Shown: positions 61,701 to 64,000 of the stretch, piece after piece
How the letters are laid out: every line of letters starts with the position of its first letter
Numbering within the stretch: position 1 is the first letter of the stretch
Assembly: GCF_000224145.3 (NCBI RefSeq)
Contig: NC_020174.2
Coordinates: 2,852,097 to 2,916,096, forward strand
Direction of reading: 5' to 3'
Length of the DNA stretch: 64,000 nucleotides
From: Ciona intestinalis
Taxonomy: Eukaryota > Chordata > Ascidiacea > Phlebobranchia > Cionidae
Program-made: the position numbers and the translations under genes
The notes under the pieces: generated by a model
Told to the model about the DNA's origin: nothing
The model's input: the letters and a program-made list of their open reading frames with translations, nothing else
Database searches by the model: none

Positions 61701-63859
61701 AAATAATGGGTGAATTGTCTGCCATATGCGCCTAAAAAGTCTAAAAACACAGACCCGCGAAGTTACACACTCGGTAACTTCTTACTACGGACACAAGATA
61801 TAACCATATTCGCTGCGCATTCTGAGAAATTTCGTCACTTCAGATATTATGGTTTTTATTCACATCGTACAATCTTCACGAATTAAATTTAATGCATTCT
61901 AGTTCCTACAAGTTCTCTTATAAAGTAGGGTTGGGGGAAAGGAACGTTTTTTATTGTATTTTCTCGTCCCATTTGGTAGTAAGTAAAAATAGAATTGTAA
62001 ACCGTATCCTCACGACTCCCATTAGTTGCTTAAGATATGATCAGAAAATTTGGATACACCCTACAATGTTTCTCTGTTTTAATGCAACTGTAAAACGCTC
62101 TCTTAAGGTGGCTGTACACAATATCCGGTGTGCGAATTCGCATGCGAAGTCGTATACAAACCAATGTCCAATTTCGCATGCGGCACCGAAATCCGGACAA
62201 AACAGACAAAATGGACGAATTCCGGATACTGTGTACAGCCATCTTTACCCGCCTTAAACGTGTACACTCTTTTTAGGACCCGGTGTACCGTACAGTTCCT
62301 TCGGTATCTTAAACAGTGCAAGCAGCAGAACCGGTGTAGATGATTTCTATGATGATGTCCCGGATGTGGACGTTGCAATGGACGAACCACGGGATGGACT
62401 TGTCGTCAAACTTTTAGAAACTTTTTCACCATATGTGATCAGTTACTCCAGCGTGTTGGTGTCAATGTACAGATATGAGACCGCAACAGTGCTTGGCCGA
62501 CGTAAGTCACTACTGTTTAGGTTATATACTGTGGGACATTATATATTGGCATTGCTTTTATATTAAACGTAAATAGCTCGCTGTTTGTCTGGTATATAGG
62601 TGTAGCGACCACGCTTTATTTTTTTAAACTAAATATACCTTTTTTATCGTAAATACGTTTTAATGAGGTATCGTCCGGCGCCGTGGCAAAGTGGTCAGCG
62701 CGCCTGCCTGTAACCCACAGGTAAAGGGTTCGAGGCTCGACGCTGCCACCATTGTTGGCGTATGTGTCATTGGGCAAGACACTTAACGACAATCCCTCCA
62801 ACCCAGTGGTCACTAATGGGTTGTCCAAATTATCACCCATACATAAAAAATGAAAAAAAAAAGTAATAATCACCCATAAAGTAACATACATGGTAACTCG
62901 TAAGCTGGCACGAGGTGTTAAACCCGTGCTATAACGGCTGTCGTTTTCCGGCCACGCGGAATAAAAATTAAGTTACTTTCATTCAATATATCTTTTTTTG
63001 CTTAAACTACTCTTTATTTTTTTCACGCGTAATTAAACAGACACATAACAATTATTATAAGTAGTAATATATGTTTTGTTAGCAAACTAAGTTATAGACT
63101 TCTTTTTTTAGAAATCCCATTAAAAATACTACTACCACACGGATATCAACTTACCAAGCGACCCATCGTTTTCCACATGTAAGTTTACTACGTATATAGG
63201 AGTTGGGGAAGATGGGACAACTTTTCTTTCTCGTCCCATTTGGTCGAAAGCAAAGAACATTTAAAGAATTATGTAACCATATCCTCACGACTCTCATAGA
63301 CCGTTAGTAATTGTTTAAACCACGAGCTTGAGGTGTCCCATCTTACCCCACAGTACTTTATGTCTTATGTGTATATATCATGCTAAAGAAATAATGCAAC
63401 GTGGTGGTCAGTTATATCTAATCTCTGTCTTCTTTGGCCTCTCTGACCTAAATCTACAGTTCCATGGCGTGTCACGCTGCAAAACCCCACTCATATATAA
63501 TAAAAAATATCCATCATCTGTGTAGAGCATTAAAGCTGGTATCATGAGTCCTTACCGCATATATAGTACAGATCACATTGCCATGGGACCTCTCGCTTAC
63601 ACAGAATGGAACATTTGTCTTCCATCAAAGCGTTATTACATACGTCTTCACCTTACGCTTTCAAATCCACAGAGGAGAGATCGGGGAGCAAAACGCTGAC
63701 TTTAGGTTCAAAATGGATTTCGCAGAGTACATGGTATCACGTGACAGTGTCATCTACGTATTCGCTGACATCCGGGGTTCTGGTAACCGTGGCAACAAGC
63801 TCGTACAGTCGGTTGCTGGGCAACCAGGTACAAGAGAGGTTGAAGACTTAAAAGAACTT
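55744..63859 (+). CDS. DPP6/DPP10-like dipeptidyl-peptidase family protein, common exons, 3'-truncated by window
   Basis: Type II membrane glycoprotein of the DPP4 family. Exons: 55744-55858, 56173-56360, 56889-57016, 57438-57634, 58931-59106, 59183-59271, 59458-59638, 60144-60254, 61260-61563, 62277-62501, 63112-63178, 63673 to about 63859. All phases agree. The first holds [20 protein letters not shown] and the membrane helix; [14 protein letters not shown] is a hallmark of DPP6/DPP10, partners of Kv4 channels. Propeller blocks include [63 protein letters not shown] and RRCLTCDP. The hydrolase part starts at ILLPHGYQL and reaches [13 protein letters not shown]. The family's YxGP oxyanion tyrosine motif is replaced here by GEIGEQ (if the 63673 acceptor is right), suggesting a non-catalytic protein like DPP6/10. 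The nucleophile region is outside the window, and the last donor is uncertain (63860 or 63886). Confidence 0.92.
56466..56649. mobile_element. MITE family A
   Basis: TAGCAGTGTGGGAAAAATGG left and CTTCCCCCTCTTACTA right. In a DPP-like intron. Confidence 0.85.
57672..57811. mobile_element. 140-bp MITE with TTA duplications (family C)
   Basis: AGGCGGCTGTGCACAGTATC left and GTGTACAGCCACCT right, flanked by TTA (57669-57671, 57812-57814). Inserted in the reverse orientation to the copies at 13163 and 62106. Confidence 0.88.
57812..57925 (+). mobile_element. SINE tail fragment
   Basis: TGAAGTTACATGCATGGTAA, CGAGGTGTAGGAAACAGAAC and CCGTTCATTCATT. It directly abuts the family C element. Confidence 0.68.
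58025..58223. mobile_element. MITE family A
   Basis: TAATAGGGTGGGGGGAG left and CTTACCCAACCGTAATA right. Confidence 0.83.
58545..58622 (+). mobile_element. SINE tail fragment
   Basis: GGTATATGAAACAGAACACC, CGACTGCCATTTGC and TCATTCATT. Confidence 0.55.
59675..59885. mobile_element. MITE family A with expanded A-rich stretch
   Basis: TAGTAGGGTGGGGTAAGG left and CATCTTCCCGCAGCCTTCTA right. An AAAGAAGAAAAAGAAAATA run near 59830 lengthens it. Confidence 0.83.
59898..60062. mobile_element. MITE family A, decayed
   Basis: GTAGGGTGGACAATG left; interior TTAATTGTTTAAAACATC; right end reduced to TATCCCATCTTATTACTA. Confidence 0.65.
60452..60744 (-). mobile_element. tRNA-headed SINE with a 50-N gap
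   Basis: Reverse orientation: AATGTAACTTACTTTATCC tail, gap at 60556-60605, head CCACGGCGCCGGAC at the right. The gap size is the assembler's standard 50, so the real length is unknown. Confidence 0.85.
60745..61259 (+). other. DPP-like intron
   Basis: No repeat or coding block identified apart from a weak SINE-like echo near 60785-60850 (CTACTGGGTTGAAGCAATT). The frame at 61037-61330 only partly overlaps the real exon, in another phase. Confidence 0.5.
61924..62076. mobile_element. MITE family A, incomplete right arm
   Basis: AGTAGGGTTGGGGGAAAGG left; the interior runs to GATCAGAAAATTTGGATAC and then breaks off. Confidence 0.75.
62106..62244. mobile_element. 139-bp MITE with TTA duplications (family C)
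   Basis: AGGTGGCTGTACACAATATC left and GTGTACAGCCATCT right, TTA on each side (62103-62105, 62245-62247). It ends 32 bp before the DPP-like exon at 62277. Confidence 0.88.
62598..62671. mobile_element. Family E fragment
   Basis: GGTGTAGCGACCACGCTTTA start, cut off by the SINE that follows. Confidence 0.55.
62672..62986 (+). mobile_element. tRNA-headed SINE
   Basis: TCCGGCGCCGTGGCAAAGTG head, CATTGGGCAAGACACTTAAC block, and a tail ending AAGTTACTTTCATTCA. In a DPP-like intron. Confidence 0.9.
63195..63356. mobile_element. MITE family A
   Basis: TATAGGAGTTGGGGAAGATG left and CTTACCCCACAGTACTTTA right; short copy. Confidence 0.8.
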
Positions 63860-63894
63860 GTATGGTATGCTGATGTTGTACTGAATGTAATGGA

Positions 63895-64000
63895 GAATTG
63901 TAACTTATCTATCCTCGCGTGGCTGCGGAACGACAGTCGTTATATCACACGGGTGTTCTGTTTTACACACCTTATGTCCGCTTATACATTACCGTATATG
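63895..64000 (-). mobile_element. SINE tail, cut by window edge
   Basis: ATTGTAACTTATCTATCCTC, GCGTGGCTGCGGAACGACAG and CACACGGGTGTTCTG. It continues past the window. Confidence 0.78.

Noticed and set aside
63606..63851. 81-codon plus-strand frame over the last DPP exon
   Set aside because: The true coding frame is another one, giving FKMDFAEYM and FADIRGSGN, which match the peptidase family.
1..64000. CRISPR arrays, prokaryotic operons or phage genes
   Set aside because: Spliced genes, SINEs and MITEs show a eukaryotic chromosome; the tandem arrays lack repeat-spacer structure.

Overview
The window looks like a tunicate (Ciona-type) nuclear genome. It is AT-rich, has many short introns, and carries dense miniature transposons and tRNA-headed SINEs. 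Its proteins are clearly chordate orthologues. Two 50-N runs show it comes from an assembly. I assigned genes by reading spliced exons by eye and matching them to families I know; no database search was run.

Layout. (1) 1-17156, plus strand: the body and 3' end of exportin-6 (XPO6), 23 exons visible, with the first ~100 codons upstream of the window. (2) 17959-20680, plus: a complete five-exon TM2 domain protein, closest to TM2D1. It starts ~800 bp after the XPO6 stop; an AATAAA followed 11 nt later by an AG acceptor suggests an operon-like pair. (3) 21413-31898, minus: a complete 14-exon gene of 730 codons with ~25 leucine-rich repeats and a C-terminal death domain, like LRRD1. (4) 31.9-38.1 kb: intergenic sequence crowded with repeats, between divergent genes. 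(5) 38.1-64.0 kb, plus: a dipeptidyl-peptidase-like gene of the DPP6/DPP10 type. Its transmembrane exon at 55744 is preceded by several widely spaced candidate first exons, all ending in phase 0. The gene runs off the right edge before the region of the catalytic serine.

Repeats make up much of the non-coding sequence. A ~193-bp palindromic miniature element (ends TAGTAGGGTGGGG / CCCCACCCTACTA) occurs about 38 times, mostly right of 27 kb. An empty-site comparison inside the window shows it duplicates TA on insertion. A tRNA-headed SINE occurs ~15 times plus tail fragments, and a 96-bp tandem array appears to be an expansion of its tail. A ~140-bp element with TTA duplications occurs three times. 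A 676-bp element with perfect 31-bp inverted ends and an 8-bp duplication (hAT-like) sits inside one SINE. I recall published Ciona families (Cics-1 SINE, Cimi-1 MITE) that may match the first two; this was not checked.

The four genes show no obvious shared pathway: nuclear export of actin-profilin (XPO6), a small membrane protein linked to Notch/amyloid biology (TM2D1), a cytosolic LRR-death-domain protein, and a type II membrane Kv4-channel partner (DPP6/10). The most interesting points are the multiple DPP first exons, the XPO6-TM2D1 junction, the GC-AG intron in XPO6, and the repeat insertions whose target duplications can be read directly.
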